This document shows, piece after piece, positions 10,615 through 18,473 of a stretch of DNA of 64,000 bases. Source of the DNA: Duganella sp. OV510 (lineage in GTDB: Bacteria > Pseudomonadota > Gammaproteobacteria > Burkholderiales > Burkholderiaceae_D); assembly GCF_900100205.1 (NCBI RefSeq), contig NZ_FNEQ01000001.1, forward strand, positions 744,001-808,000, written 5' to 3'. The position numbers and the translations under genes are program-made. Numbering within the stretch: position 1 is the first letter of the stretch; every line of letters starts with the position of its first letter. The notes beneath the pieces were generated by a model. That model was not told the origin of the DNA and ran no database searches. It saw only the letters and a list, made by a program, of their open reading frames with translations.

Positions 10615-11763
10615 ATGAGCACTGACACCACCCAACCCAACGAAAAAAAACGCAAGGCCCTGCTGGCGGGGATTACGCTGGCCTTCATCGCCGCCGGCGT
10701 AGCCTATGCGGCCTACTACCAGATCGTGCTGTCCAAGGTGCAGGAGACCGACAACGCCTACGTCGGCGGCAACCTGGTCAACCTGTCGTCGCAGGTGACG
10801 GGCAACGTCACCGAAATCCGCGCCGATGAAACGCAGATGGTGCAGGCCGGCGCACCGCTGATTCAGCTGGACGCGGCCGATGCCGACATCGCCCTACAGC
10901 AGGCCGACGCCAGGCTGGGCGCCGCCGTGCGCCAGCAGCGCCAGCGCTACGCCGACGTGGCGCAGTACGACGCCACCATCGCGCAGCGCAAGCTGCAACT
11001 GAAAAATGCCGAAGACGACCTGGCGCGGCGCAAACCGCTGGCCGCCGACCATACCGTCTCCGGCGAAGAAGTCGAACACGCGCGCCAGGCGGTGGACGAT
11101 GCGCGCGCCGCGATCGCTGTCGCGGTCAAGCAGGAAGAAGCGGCCAAGGCTGGCGTCAGCGGCGTCGGTGTGGCGCAGCATCCGGCGGTGCAGGCGGCCA
11201 AGGCCGACTACGTGCAGGCCTGGCTGGCGGCGCGCCGCAACACCATCCTGGCGCCGGTGTCGGGCTACGTAGCCAAGCGCAGCGTGCAGATCGGCGCGCG
11301 CGCCACGCCAGGCACCTCGCTGATGGCGATCGTGCCGCTGGATCAGTTATGGGTGGACGCCAATTTCAAGGAATCGGAGCTGAAGCATATCCGTGTCGGC
11401 CAGCCGGCCAAGGTAGAAGCAGACATGTATGGCGGCAAGGTCGAATTCCATGGCCGCGTGGTGGGCCTGTCGGCCGGCACCGGCAGCGCCTTCTCGCTGC
11501 TGCCGGCGCAGAACGCCAGCGGCAACTGGATCAAGGTGGTACAACGCCTGCCGGTGCGCATCGCGCTGGACCCGAAAGAGCTGAAGGAGCATCCGCTGCG
11601 CATCGGCCTGTCGACCACCGTATCGGTCGACATCAGCAAGACCGACGGCCCGGTGCTGGGCGCGGCAATGCCACAAACGCCGGTGTACACCACACAGGCC
11701 CTGGCCCAGCCCTTGCAACAAGCCGCCACCGACGCCGACGCCATCATCGCCCACAATCTGTGA
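10615..11763 (+). CDS. emrA: EmrA/HlyD-family periplasmic adaptor
   Basis: The 382-residue membrane fusion protein has one N-terminal transmembrane helix (ALLAGITLAFIAAGVAYAAY). A biotinyl-lipoyl-like half motif (QETDNAYVGGNLVNLSSQV), an alpha-hairpin with repeated Ala/Gln/Arg heptads (about 85-195), and a second lipoyl half plus beta barrel (TILAPVSGYVAKRSVQIG, LWVDANFKESELKHI) follow. These are the classic EmrA features. It bridges the EmrB-type transporter and the NodT channel. It is the last gene of the efflux operon; the convergent gene on the other strand stops 2 bases after its stop codon. Confidence 0.93.
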   Translation: MSTDTTQPNEKKRKALLAGITLAFIAAGVAYAAYYQIVLSKVQETDNAYVGGNLVNLSSQVTGNVTEIRADETQMVQAGAPLIQLDAADADIALQQADARLGAAVRQQRQRYADVAQYDATIAQRKLQLKNAEDDLARRKPLAADHTVSGEEVEHARQAVDDARAAIAVAVKQEEAAKAGVSGVGVAQHPAVQAAKADYVQAWLAARRNTILAPVSGYVAKRSVQIGARATPGTSLMAIVPLDQLWVDANFKESELKHIRVGQPAKVEADMYGGKVEFHGRVVGLSAGTGSAFSLLPAQNASGNWIKVVQRLPVRIALDPKELKEHPLRIGLSTTVSVDISKTDGPVLGAAMPQTPVYTTQALAQPLQQAATDADAIIAHNL

Positions 11764-11764
11764 C

Positions 11765-13330
11765 TTAACGCAGCTCCGCGTCGAGCTGGCGGATCGCCGC
11801 CTGCGCCTGCGTGATGACGCGGTCGGCGATGCGCTGGCGCATGCCGGGCACGCGGCCGGCCGCTTCGGCTTCCAGCACGATGGGCGTCAGCAGTTGCAGG
11901 GCCGAGTCGCGGAAGCCTTCCGCCACCAGGTCCAGCTGCGTATTGAATGACTGCTCGGCCGCCAGCAGCTGCTTGCGCAACTCTTCTTCAAAGGCGACGC
12001 GCTTGTCGCGGATTTCCATGCGCTTGCGCTTGCCACCGTCGGTGAACCATTTGAACGCACCAGCCAGCAGCACCGCGCCGCCAACAAACGGCGCCACCGG
12101 CGCCACCACCGGCAGCACCACCGCCGCGCCGATCAGATAAGCCGCCGTGCCGGTACTGGCCGCCACCGCCGCGCCGCTGACCAGCGTGACATTTGCCGCC
12201 GTATCCAGCTTGTTGACAATGCGCGTGCCAACCCGCAAGCGCGGCATCAGCTTGGCCAGCGCCGCATGGTGCTGACGCTGGAACACCGTCGCCTGCCCCA
12301 GCCGCATGCCGGACTGGAACAGCCGCAAATCCTCCTGCAGCAAATGCAGCGCCTGCTCCTTGCGCCGCACGATGCGGTCCAATCGCCGTTCCATCTCCTG
12401 CCCGAACTGGTTGCGGCCGATGCTGGACCAGACGTCCTCATCCTTCCACTTGTCGGTGTTGAGGCGGTCGGTCATCACCAGTTCGATGGCATTGCCGGCA
12501 TCGTGCACGGCGTCGTCGATTTCCTCGATCAGTAATCGGCGCTCGTAAGCGATGCGCTGTTCAACCAGCACCAGCCGCTGCGTCACCTGGCTTTTCAGGT
12601 CGTTGGCGGCGCTGACCAGCGAACTGGCCGCCGCCTCGCCCAGCGACAGCAGGCGCGCCTGCTCCAGATAAAGATTGATGTCCTGTGTGATGACCGCAGT
12701 GCTGTTGCCGACCAGCTCGCGCAACTGCATCTGGTCGATATCGCCGGACTGGAAATTGCGTGCATGGTCGACCAGCGCCGGCTGGCCGGCCGTGCGGCCG
12801 AAATCCGCCACCGCGTCGGCCAGCGAGCGGCCGCGCACCAGGCGACGCGCCTGTTCGCCGAGGTTGGCAAGCAGGCCGCGTTCCTCGGCTTGCGGCAGAC
12901 GGTTCAGGTCATCGGGCGTCAGCCGCACCGACAGCGACTTGGCGAAACGTTGCGCCAGCGCGCGGGCGTCGGCGCCGTGCAGCGCCAGCAGCGGCACCAC
13001 CATGTGCAGCGCCTGTTCGCGCGCGGCCTGGTCGATGGGGGTACAGCTGCGGCCGAGGGCATTCAGCGCCCAGTCGACTTCGACGCCGGACTCGATCGCG
13101 TTCAGCACCAGCGCGGTGAACACGGCGGAAGATTGGCCGTCGCCGGCAATGTCGGTGACGGCGGCGAACTGGGCCAGCGTCAGGCTGCCTTCGTTACCGG
13201 CGATGGCGCCCACCGCGCGCGCGTAGGCGGAGCTGAAACTCTGGTCGGATGACAGATGCTCGTCCAGCGAGCGGACGACGAGCTGCAATGACGGAGGTTT
13301 CACGCCTGCTCCAGTTGGTTGTAATGTCAT
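11765..13330 (-). CDS. Large helical membrane protein of unknown function
   Basis: The 521-residue protein is mostly alpha-helical. Residues about 25-110 (YARAVGAIAGNEGSLTLAQF and after) resemble a TerB-like acidic helical bundle. A long helical/coiled region covers about 190-350. Two closely spaced hydrophobic segments at about 370-425 (VTLVSGAAVAASTGTAAYLI; VVLPVVAPVAPFVGGAVLLA) form a probable membrane hairpin, followed by a charged coiled coil to the end. The coil-hairpin-coil layout recalls the stalk and membrane paddle of bacterial dynamin-like proteins, but no P-loop or other nucleotide-binding motif is present, so that is only an analogy. It starts 24 bases after the DUF1640-like gene, and a 17-base perfect palindrome covers its start codon. 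No clear Shine-Dalgarno. Confidence 0.7.
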   Translation of the reverse strand: MTLQPTGAGVKPPSLQLVVRSLDEHLSSDQSFSSAYARAVGAIAGNEGSLTLAQFAAVTDIAGDGQSSAVFTALVLNAIESGVEVDWALNALGRSCTPIDQAAREQALHMVVPLLALHGADARALAQRFAKSLSVRLTPDDLNRLPQAEERGLLANLGEQARRLVRGRSLADAVADFGRTAGQPALVDHARNFQSGDIDQMQLRELVGNSTAVITQDINLYLEQARLLSLGEAAASSLVSAANDLKSQVTQRLVLVEQRIAYERRLLIEEIDDAVHDAGNAIELVMTDRLNTDKWKDEDVWSSIGRNQFGQEMERRLDRIVRRKEQALHLLQEDLRLFQSGMRLGQATVFQRQHHAALAKLMPRLRVGTRIVNKLDTAANVTLVSGAAVAASTGTAAYLIGAAVVLPVVAPVAPFVGGAVLLAGAFKWFTDGGKRKRMEIRDKRVAFEEELRKQLLAAEQSFNTQLDLVAEGFRDSALQLLTPIVLEAEAAGRVPGMRQRIADRVITQAQAAIRQLDAELR

Positions 13331-13339
13331 TATGACATT
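13323..13339. promoter_or_regulatory. Perfect 17-base palindrome over a start codon
   Basis: AATGTCAT-T-ATGACATT is a perfect inverted repeat with a one-base centre. It contains the ATG (13330-13328) of the 521-residue protein. A -10-like TACAAT (minus strand, 13342-13337) directly abuts it and would place the transcript start at about 13330. It could be an operator, a translation-control hairpin or chance. Confidence 0.45.
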
Positions 13340-13354
13340 GTAACTGAAGCCGGC

Positions 13355-13627
13355 TCAGTGGGGCATATAGCGGATGAGGGCAATGACGGCGCCGATGGTC
13401 ACGCCGGTCTGCGCGAGGAACAAGGTGATGAAAAGCGTGATCATCCATTTCACCATATCGAATTTCAGTTCCTGCAATTGCCCGCTGATCTCGGACCTGA
13501 CCCAGTCCTTGCTCGGCATGTTCTCCAGCACCTCACCCAGCGCATCGGCATGCGCTTGTGCCTGCTGAGACGGCACGCCGCCCTCTTCCAGGTGCTTGCG
13601 GTACTTGGTGGATTCGATGGAGTTCAT
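13355..13627 (-). CDS. DUF1640-like small coiled-coil membrane protein
   Basis: The 90-residue protein has an N-terminal helical part with EEGGVPSQQAQAHADALGEV, matching the 'aGf...qAealaea' pattern of DUF1640/CCDC90-like proteins. A short coiled coil (EISGQLQELKFDMVKW) and a single C-terminal transmembrane helix (WMITLFITLFLAQTGVTIGA) follow. Bacterial members have no established function. It is probably the first gene of a two-gene unit with the 521-residue membrane protein. A weak promoter may lie upstream on the minus strand (TTGCAT 13661-13656, 16 bases, CATACT 13639-13634). Confidence 0.75.
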   Translation of the reverse strand: MNSIESTKYRKHLEEGGVPSQQAQAHADALGEVLENMPSKDWVRSEISGQLQELKFDMVKWMITLFITLFLAQTGVTIGAVIALIRYMPH

Positions 13628-13681
13628 CGATTCAGTATGCGCCGCTCGCCGATGAATGCAAGCGACACACTTTGATGCAGA

Positions 13682-14179
13682 TCAGCCCTGCACCACCTCG
13701 GTCGACAAGGTCAGCGTTTCCTTGATTTCCTCCATCACCACATAGCTTTTCGACTGCGCCGCGCCGGGCAGGCTGAGCAGCATCTCGCCCAGCAGCTTGC
13801 GGTATTCGGCCATCTCATGGATGCGCGCCTTGATCAGGTAGTCGAAATCCCCCGACACCAGATGGCACTCCTGCACCTCCGGTATCCGCAGCACCTCGCG
13901 CCGGAACTGCTCGAACGCCGGGCCGGATTTCTGGTTCAGCGTAATCTCGACAAACACCAGCAGCTTGGCGCCCAGCGACGGCGGATCGATGCGCGCGTGA
14001 TAGCCGGTGATGACGCCGTCACGCTCCATGCGTTTGACCCGCTCAATGGTCGGCGTAGTCGACAAACCGACCTGCTCGCCCAGATCCTTCATCGAGATGC
14101 GCCCATCCTCCTGCAGGATCTGCAATATCTTTCTGTCCAGCTTGTCCAGCCCGCGGACCGATTCTTTCTGTATTCGCAT
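13682..14179 (-). CDS. Lrp/AsnC-family regulator, likely controlling dadA
   Basis: The 165-residue protein has an N-terminal AsnC-type helix-turn-helix (LDRKILQILQEDGRISMKDL, then VGLSTTPTIERVKRMERDG) and a C-terminal RAM effector domain (about 75-155) with GDFDYLIKARIHEMAEYR. These regulators bind DNA as dimers to octamers and sense amino acids. It is divergently placed from dadA with a 97-base A/T-rich gap, the arrangement seen for regulators of D-alanine/L-alanine catabolism (DadR/BkdR-like). Activation of dadA in response to alanine is inferred from position and family. Confidence 0.92.
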   Translation of the reverse strand: MRIQKESVRGLDKLDRKILQILQEDGRISMKDLGEQVGLSTTPTIERVKRMERDGVITGYHARIDPPSLGAKLLVFVEITLNQKSGPAFEQFRREVLRIPEVQECHLVSGDFDYLIKARIHEMAEYRKLLGEMLLSLPGAAQSKSYVVMEEIKETLTLSTEVVQG

Positions 14180-14276
14180 GAAATTCCACTGTTTTATTCA
14201 AGATATACAGTAACAAACGCTACAAAAACGAGAATACCATAGCGGAATATATCGAAGTAAAATAATCGGGGGCAAT
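14180..14276. promoter_or_regulatory. Divergent regulatory region between lrp-like gene and dadA
   Basis: This 97-base gap is much more A/T-rich than the flanking genes and contains CTGTTTTATTCAAGATATAC near 14190 and several A tracts. That composition suits an Lrp-type regulator, which prefers A/T-rich, bendable sites. I cannot fix the -10/-35 boxes with confidence. Confidence 0.4.
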
Positions 14277-15560
14277 ATGCGTGTAGTTATCCTGGGCAGC
14301 GGTGTCATCGGCGTCACCAGCGCCTACTATCTGGCCAAGGCCGGCCACGACGTTACCGTGCTCGACCGCCAGCCCGGTCCCGCCCTCGAAACCAGCTTCG
14401 CCAACGCCGGCCAGATCTCGCCCGGCTATGCCTCCCCCTGGGCCGCGCCCGGCATCCCGCTGAAAGCGATGAAATGGATGCTGCAACGCCATGCCCCGCT
14501 GTCGATCACACCGGACGGCACGCTGTTCCAGCTGCAATGGATGTGGCAGATGCTGCAAAACTGCAATGCCGAACGCTATGCTACCAACAAGGAACGCATG
14601 GTGCGCCTGGCCGAATACAGCCGCGACTGCTTCAAGGCCCTGCGCGCCTCGACCGGCATCGAATACGAAGGCCGCCAGCAAGGCACGACCCAGCTGTTCC
14701 GCACCCAGCAGCAGATGGATGCTGCCGCCAAGGACATCGCCGTGCTGGAAGAAACCGGCGTGCCTTATGAACTGCTGAGCCGCGAGCAACTGGTTGGCGC
14801 CGAACCTGGCCTGGCGCGCAACAAACTGGTTGGCGGCCTGCGCCTGCCGAACGATGAAACCGGCGACTGCCAGCTGTTCACCACCCGCCTGACCGCGATG
14901 GCGGAAGAACTCGGCGTCAAATTCCGCTACGGCATGGAGATCGACGGCCTGGTCACCGAAGGCGACGCCATCAAGGGCGTCCAATGCGGCGACGAGCTGG
15001 TCACCGCCGAATCCTATGTGGTCGCCATGGGCTCCTACTCGACCGCGCTGCTGAAGGAACTGGTCAAGATCCCGGTTTATCCGCTGAAGGGCTATTCGAT
15101 CACCGTCCCGATCGTCAACGCCGGCGCCGCGCCGGTCTCGACCATCCTGGACGAAACCTACAAGATCGCCGTCACCCGCTTTGACGACCGTATCCGCGTT
15201 GGCGGCATGGCGGAAATCGCCGGATTCAATACCGATCTCAATCCGCGCCGCCGCGAAACGCTGGAAATGGTGGTCAACGACCTGTTCCCCGGCGCTGGCA
15301 ACACCACCGAAGCGACCTTCTGGACCGGCCTGCGCCCGATGACGCCGGACGGCACGCCGATCGTCGGCCGCACCGGCCTGCGCAACCTGTATCTCAACAC
15401 CGGCCATGGCACGCTGGGCTGGACCATGTCCTGCGGCTCGGCGCAGCTGCTATCGGACCTGATCTCGGCGCGCCGCCCGGCGATCCGCGCCGACGACCTG
15501 TCGGTCAGCCGCTACCACAGCGACCGCGGCAACCGCACGCCGCAACTGGTCAACGCTTAA
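14277..15560 (+). CDS. dadA: D-amino acid dehydrogenase, small subunit
   Basis: The 427-residue FAD enzyme begins with the dinucleotide-binding motif [20 protein letters not shown] followed by the acidic ribose-binding stretch VTVLDR. The DAO fold continues to the second FAD-contact region near the end ([19 protein letters not shown]). Family members deaminate D-alanine and other D-amino acids to 2-oxo acids and pass electrons to the quinone pool at the inner membrane. Length and motifs match the family closely. The divergent Lrp-like gene is its probable regulator. A GC-rich hairpin lies 15 bases after the stop. No alanine racemase gene (dadX) follows, unlike the classical dadAX operon. Confidence 0.95.
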   Translation: MRVVILGSGVIGVTSAYYLAKAGHDVTVLDRQPGPALETSFANAGQISPGYASPWAAPGIPLKAMKWMLQRHAPLSITPDGTLFQLQWMWQMLQNCNAERYATNKERMVRLAEYSRDCFKALRASTGIEYEGRQQGTTQLFRTQQQMDAAAKDIAVLEETGVPYELLSREQLVGAEPGLARNKLVGGLRLPNDETGDCQLFTTRLTAMAEELGVKFRYGMEIDGLVTEGDAIKGVQCGDELVTAESYVVAMGSYSTALLKELVKIPVYPLKGYSITVPIVNAGAAPVSTILDETYKIAVTRFDDRIRVGGMAEIAGFNTDLNPRRRETLEMVVNDLFPGAGNTTEATFWTGLRPMTPDGTPIVGRTGLRNLYLNTGHGTLGWTMSCGSAQLLSDLISARRPAIRADDLSVSRYHSDRGNRTPQLVNA

Positions 15561-15574
15561 TCCACCGCTCTCCC

Positions 15575-15605
15575 GTTCGCGGCGCCGCCTGTCGCCGCCG
15601 CGAAC
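15575..15605 (+). terminator. Hairpin after dadA, possible terminator
   Basis: GTTCGCGGCG (15575-15584) and CGCCGCGAAC (15596-15605) form a perfect 10-base stem with an 11-base loop, 15 bases past the dadA stop. The following tract GTCTCCCTCCCCCTT is pyrimidine-rich but poor in T, so intrinsic termination would be weak. Confidence 0.5.
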
Positions 15606-15710
15606 GTCTCCCTCCCCCTTCCCGCAGCACACTGTGTGACACTAGCGTGACAGCACTGTCTCTTTGCCGCCCCTATCCGCCTGAATCGCATCAACAACGG
15701 CTATAGAGCG

Positions 15711-15739
15711 TTGAGATTGGGACGAAGCCTGCGTATAAT
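15711..15739 (+). promoter_or_regulatory. Strong promoter placed for a leaderless HDOD transcript
   Basis: TTGAGA (15711-15716), a 17-base spacer and a perfect TATAAT (15734-15739). Initiation 7-8 bases downstream falls at 15746-15747, exactly the A of the ATG of the HDOD gene. No Shine-Dalgarno can exist on such an mRNA, which argues for leaderless translation. Confidence 0.75.
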
Positions 15740-15746
15740 TTTGACC

Positions 15747-16586
15747 ATGAACAAACTTGAAGCATTTGGCCATATTGCGGCCTTGGCCATACGTGGCGAA
15801 CTCGTCTTCCCAACCAGCGTCAATGCGGCGCTGCGCGTACAACTGGCATTGGATGATCCCGACTGCCCTATCGACACTGCGATCAGCCTGGTGCTGGCCG
15901 AGCCTTTGCTGGCTGCCAAGACGGTGGCCATTTCCAATTCCGCCATGTTCAACCGCGCCGGCGCGCCGGTGGTGACCAATGTGCGCGGCGCCATCATGCG
16001 CATCGGTTACCAGAACCTGTTTGCGCTGGCGGCCGCCATGGTGGTGCGCCAGTTCGGCAGCAAGATCACCGACCCGGCCGTGCGCAACAAGGCGGAAAAG
16101 CTGTGGGACCACACGCTGGCGGTGGCAGCGCTGGGACGATTGATTGCCCGCCATGTCACCGGCGTCAACGAAGACACCGCGCTGTTCGCCGGCATCGTGC
16201 ACGAGGTCGGCGGCTTCTACCTGCTGTCGCGCGCCGACGAATTCCCCGGCCTGCTGGAAGAGGACCCGGAAAACTGGCACTCGGCCAGCGAGGAAATCAT
16301 CACCCGGGAAGTGATGCGCAAGCTGTGCATCCCCGAACCGGTGGCCGACGCCATCGAAGGCCTGCGCGACAGCTTCATGTCGATCCCGCCGGATACGCTG
16401 CTGGACACGCTGCTGCTGGCCAACCACCTGACGCCGATCAAATCGCCGCTGCAGGAACCGCAGCGCGACCTGCCGCCGCACTCCGACTCGGCGATCGACC
16501 TGTTCATCGACGAACACAAGCTGGCGGCGATGCTGGAAGAGGCGCAACGTGACGCGGCGGAGATGAGCGCCACGCTGCTGGTCTAA
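15747..16586 (+). CDS. HDOD-domain signalling protein
   Basis: The 279-residue protein starts MNKLEAFGHIAALA. The HDOD domain covers about residues 15-210: FPTSVNAALRVQLALDDPDC, AEPLLAAKTVAISNSAMFN, VTNVRGAIMRIGYQNLFALA, then LWDHTLAVAALGRLIARHV and FAGIVHEVGGFYLLSR. The metal-binding His-Asp pair of true HD phosphohydrolases is not obvious, as usual in HDOD. Such proteins act in regulation, often near c-di-GMP, chemotaxis or stress pathways. I chose this ATG rather than the in-frame TTG 36 bases upstream because that TTG is part of the -35 box of a well-formed promoter. zntB follows 6 bases after the stop and is probably co-transcribed. Confidence 0.88.
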   Translation: MNKLEAFGHIAALAIRGELVFPTSVNAALRVQLALDDPDCPIDTAISLVLAEPLLAAKTVAISNSAMFNRAGAPVVTNVRGAIMRIGYQNLFALAAAMVVRQFGSKITDPAVRNKAEKLWDHTLAVAALGRLIARHVTGVNEDTALFAGIVHEVGGFYLLSRADEFPGLLEEDPENWHSASEEIITREVMRKLCIPEPVADAIEGLRDSFMSIPPDTLLDTLLLANHLTPIKSPLQEPQRDLPPHSDSAIDLFIDEHKLAAMLEEAQRDAAEMSATLLV

Positions 16587-16592
16587 GCCCGC

Positions 16593-17624
16593 ATGCAGAC
16601 GCCTTCGCCTTCCTACGGTTCCGACCTGTCCGGACTGGTCTGCGGCTACCTGTTCGGCCGCAGCGCCGATGGCAAAGGCCTGCCGCTGGACACCAGCGCC
16701 GCCTGCCAGTGGCTGACCGAGCGCGAGCAGCATCCGCAGGAATTCATCTGGCTGCACTTCAACCTGGCCAACACCGCCAGCGAGAAATGGCTGCACGAGC
16801 ACACCGCGCTGCCGGAAGAATTCTACGAAAGCCTGCATGAAGGCCCGCGCTCGACCCGCATCGAACTGGCTGACAACACCCTGATCGCGGTGGTCAACGA
16901 CGTCGTCCACGACTTCAGCTACGAACCGTCCGACATCGCCACCATGTGGCTCAGCGTCGACCGGCAGATCGCCATCAGCGCGCGCCGCAAGCCGCTGCGC
17001 GCGGTCGACAGCCTGCGCAACGCCGTGCGCGGTGGCGAGCCGATCCGCTCCTCGGTCGAGCTGCTGATCCACCTGCTGCGCGACCAGGCCGACGCGCTGA
17101 TCAAGATCGTGCGCGGCGCCATCACCACCGTCGACCGCATCGAAGACAATCTGCTGGCCGGCAAGCTGACCACCAAGCGCGCCAGTCTGGGCGCGCTGCG
17201 CCGCGTACTGGTGCGCCTGCAGCGCCTGCTGGCGCCGGAGCCGGCAGCGCTGTTCCGCCTGCTGCAAAAGCCGCCAGCGTGGATGGCCGACATCGACACC
17301 CAGGAGCTGCGCCAGTCGACCGAGGAATTCTCGCTGGTGCTGGCCGACATGGCCTCGCTACAGGAACGCATCAAGCTGATACAGGAAGAGATCGCGGCGC
17401 TGGCCAGCGAAGGCAACAACCGCAGCCTGTTCGTGCTGACCGTGGTGACGGTGTTGGCGCTGCCGATCAACATCATCGCCGGCCTGATGGGGATGAATGT
17501 GGGCGGTATCCCGCTATCGGATTCGCCGCACGGCTTCATGGTGATCGTGGTGATTGTCGCCAGCTTTACCGTGATCGCCGGCTGGCTGGCTTTCCGTCGC
17601 CAGCGCGACGTCGGCCAGGACTGA
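16593..17624 (+). CDS. zntB: CorA-family Zn2+/Mg2+ transporter (ZntB-like)
   Basis: The 343-residue protein has a large cytoplasmic N-terminal domain (about 1-280), rich in helices (SVELLIHLLRDQADALIKIV; QERIKLIQEEIAALASEGNN). Two C-terminal transmembrane helices follow, the first ending in the family signature GMN (AGLMGMNVGGIPL) at the pore mouth. The periplasmic loop carries GGIPL rather than the MPEL loop of CorA, pointing to the ZntB branch. It should form a pentameric channel or proton-coupled zinc transporter. It lies 6 bases after the HDOD gene. Its last 59 bases overlap the convergent hypothetical gene. Confidence 0.9.
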   Translation: MQTPSPSYGSDLSGLVCGYLFGRSADGKGLPLDTSAACQWLTEREQHPQEFIWLHFNLANTASEKWLHEHTALPEEFYESLHEGPRSTRIELADNTLIAVVNDVVHDFSYEPSDIATMWLSVDRQIAISARRKPLRAVDSLRNAVRGGEPIRSSVELLIHLLRDQADALIKIVRGAITTVDRIEDNLLAGKLTTKRASLGALRRVLVRLQRLLAPEPAALFRLLQKPPAWMADIDTQELRQSTEEFSLVLADMASLQERIKLIQEEIAALASEGNNRSLFVLTVVTVLALPINIIAGLMGMNVGGIPLSDSPHGFMVIVVIVASFTVIAGWLAFRRQRDVGQD

Positions 17625-18090
17625 AGGAGCGCACGCGCCAGGCGCCGGCCACTGCTGCCGCGACGCCCATCGCCAGCGCAATCAGGTTATCGCGCCGGTA
17701 AGCGCTGCGCACCTCGTCCAGGCTGAGCACCGTTTTGCCGCCGACGGCGACACCGTACGCCGCATAGAACGCACCGGGCGCGAAGCCGATGGCGGTTTTC
17801 TGCGCGCGCAGGAATTGCACGCTGACGGGATACATCTGCGCATCGCGTATCGTCTGGCGCTGGCGGCCATCGATGTCGCCCTTGGCATTAAGAACCAGCT
17901 GCTGCTTATCCGACAGGACGAAATATAGCGCACCGCGCGTCTCCTGTTGCCAGACGACGCGGCCGCGCGCCGTCTCCAGCTGCTGCGCCTGCGGAAAGCG
18001 GTACTCCAGCACGCCAAACAGCGCGATCAGGCCTATCCCCAGCCACAGAAAAAAATACGCGCCGCGTTCGCCGGCAAACCAGTCTTTCAT
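17566..18090 (-). CDS. Two-helix membrane protein, function unknown
   Basis: The 174-residue protein has an N-terminal transmembrane helix (AYFFLWLGIGLIALFGVLEY), an extracytoplasmic domain of about 100 residues (ARGRVVWQQETRGALYFVLS and following), and a second helix near 138-155 (NLIALAMGVAAAVAGAW). A basic tail of about 20 residues follows and lies in the overlap with zntB. The domain between the helices looks beta-rich, but I recognise no family. The overlap of 59 bases with a convergent gene is unusual and may mean that the real stop is natural but the tail is unconstrained. It is divergent from the Pmp3-like gene. Confidence 0.65.
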   Translation of the reverse strand: MKDWFAGERGAYFFLWLGIGLIALFGVLEYRFPQAQQLETARGRVVWQQETRGALYFVLSDKQQLVLNAKGDIDGRQRQTIRDAQMYPVSVQFLRAQKTAIGFAPGAFYAAYGVAVGGKTVLSLDEVRSAYRRDNLIALAMGVAAAVAGAWRVRSFSPGRRRAGDGKPASRRSR

Positions 18091-18168
18091 AGAGAAGCAA
18101 TCCGTCGCAAAGGAAGGCCATCATACGTGATATTGTGTGCGGTCCAACAACTTCACCGGAATAGACTT

Positions 18169-18360
18169 ATGCGTTTGATCATCGCCCTGATTTTGCCGTG
18201 GCTGACCTTCTTCACCATTGGCCGCCCATTTGCCGGCATCATCTGCCTGATCCTGCAGATCACGTTGATCGGCTGGCTGCCAGCGACGATCTGGGCCGTG
18301 TACTCCCTGAGCCAATACAAAACCGACCAAAAAATCGACCGCGCCCTCGGCCGCCGCTAA
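18169..18360 (+). CDS. Pmp3/YqaE-family small hydrophobic protein
   Basis: The 63-residue protein consists of two transmembrane helices (LIIALILPWLTFFTIGRPF; GIICLILQITLIGWLPATIW) followed by YSLSQYKTDQKIDRALGRR. The pattern of an N-terminal helix with LPW, a glycine turn, and a second helix ending in P-x-x-IWAVY matches the Pmp3/YqaE/UPF0057 family, linked to membrane potential and salt or cold stress in eukaryotes. The start is the only Met in frame that gives the typical length. A strong hairpin begins 6 bases after the stop and may end the transcript. Confidence 0.85.
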   Translation: MRLIIALILPWLTFFTIGRPFAGIICLILQITLIGWLPATIWAVYSLSQYKTDQKIDRALGRR

Positions 18361-18365
18361 ACCTG

Positions 18366-18419
18366 GGGTCAGATCTGCCAAATGTACATGAGTTCGTGTA
18401 CGTTTGGCAGATCTGACCC
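18366..18419. repeat. Long REP-like palindrome
   Basis: A perfect 17-base inverted repeat (18366-18382 and 18403-18419; arms read GGGTCAGATCTGCCAAA and its complement) encloses TGTACATGAGTTCGTGTACG. The inner part also pairs, with two T-G wobbles, so nearly the whole 54 bases can fold into one hairpin with a four- to six-base loop. I recall sequences starting GGGTCAGATCTGCC as dispersed extragenic palindromes in beta-proteobacteria, in the style of REP elements mobilised by RayT transposases; no transposase is present here. Confidence 0.75.
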
Positions 18420-18425
18420 TGATTT

Positions 18426-18443
18426 GTAAACTTTTTTGTTTAC
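18426..18443 (+). promoter_or_regulatory. Inverted-repeat operator candidate upstream of the MFS gene
   Basis: GTAAAC-TTTTTT-GTTTAC is a perfect inverted repeat with a six-base centre, ending 30 bases before the MFS start. It is a good size for a dimeric winged-helix regulator and the second gene of the operon encodes one, so autoregulation is likely. The T6 centre following the REP-like hairpin could alternatively help terminate the upstream transcript. Confidence 0.5.
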
Positions 18444-18473
18444 TTATTGATGAGCCAGGGCTAGAGTGGAGGC

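Noticed and set aside
15711..15713. TTG as the start of the HDOD gene
   Set aside because: The TTG is part of a -35 box whose TATAAT and spacing point to initiation at the ATG at 15747; the extra 12 residues are not domain-like.
15642..17267. 541-residue minus-strand open frame opposite HDOD and zntB
   Set aside because: Shadow frame crossing two real genes and their intergenic gap.
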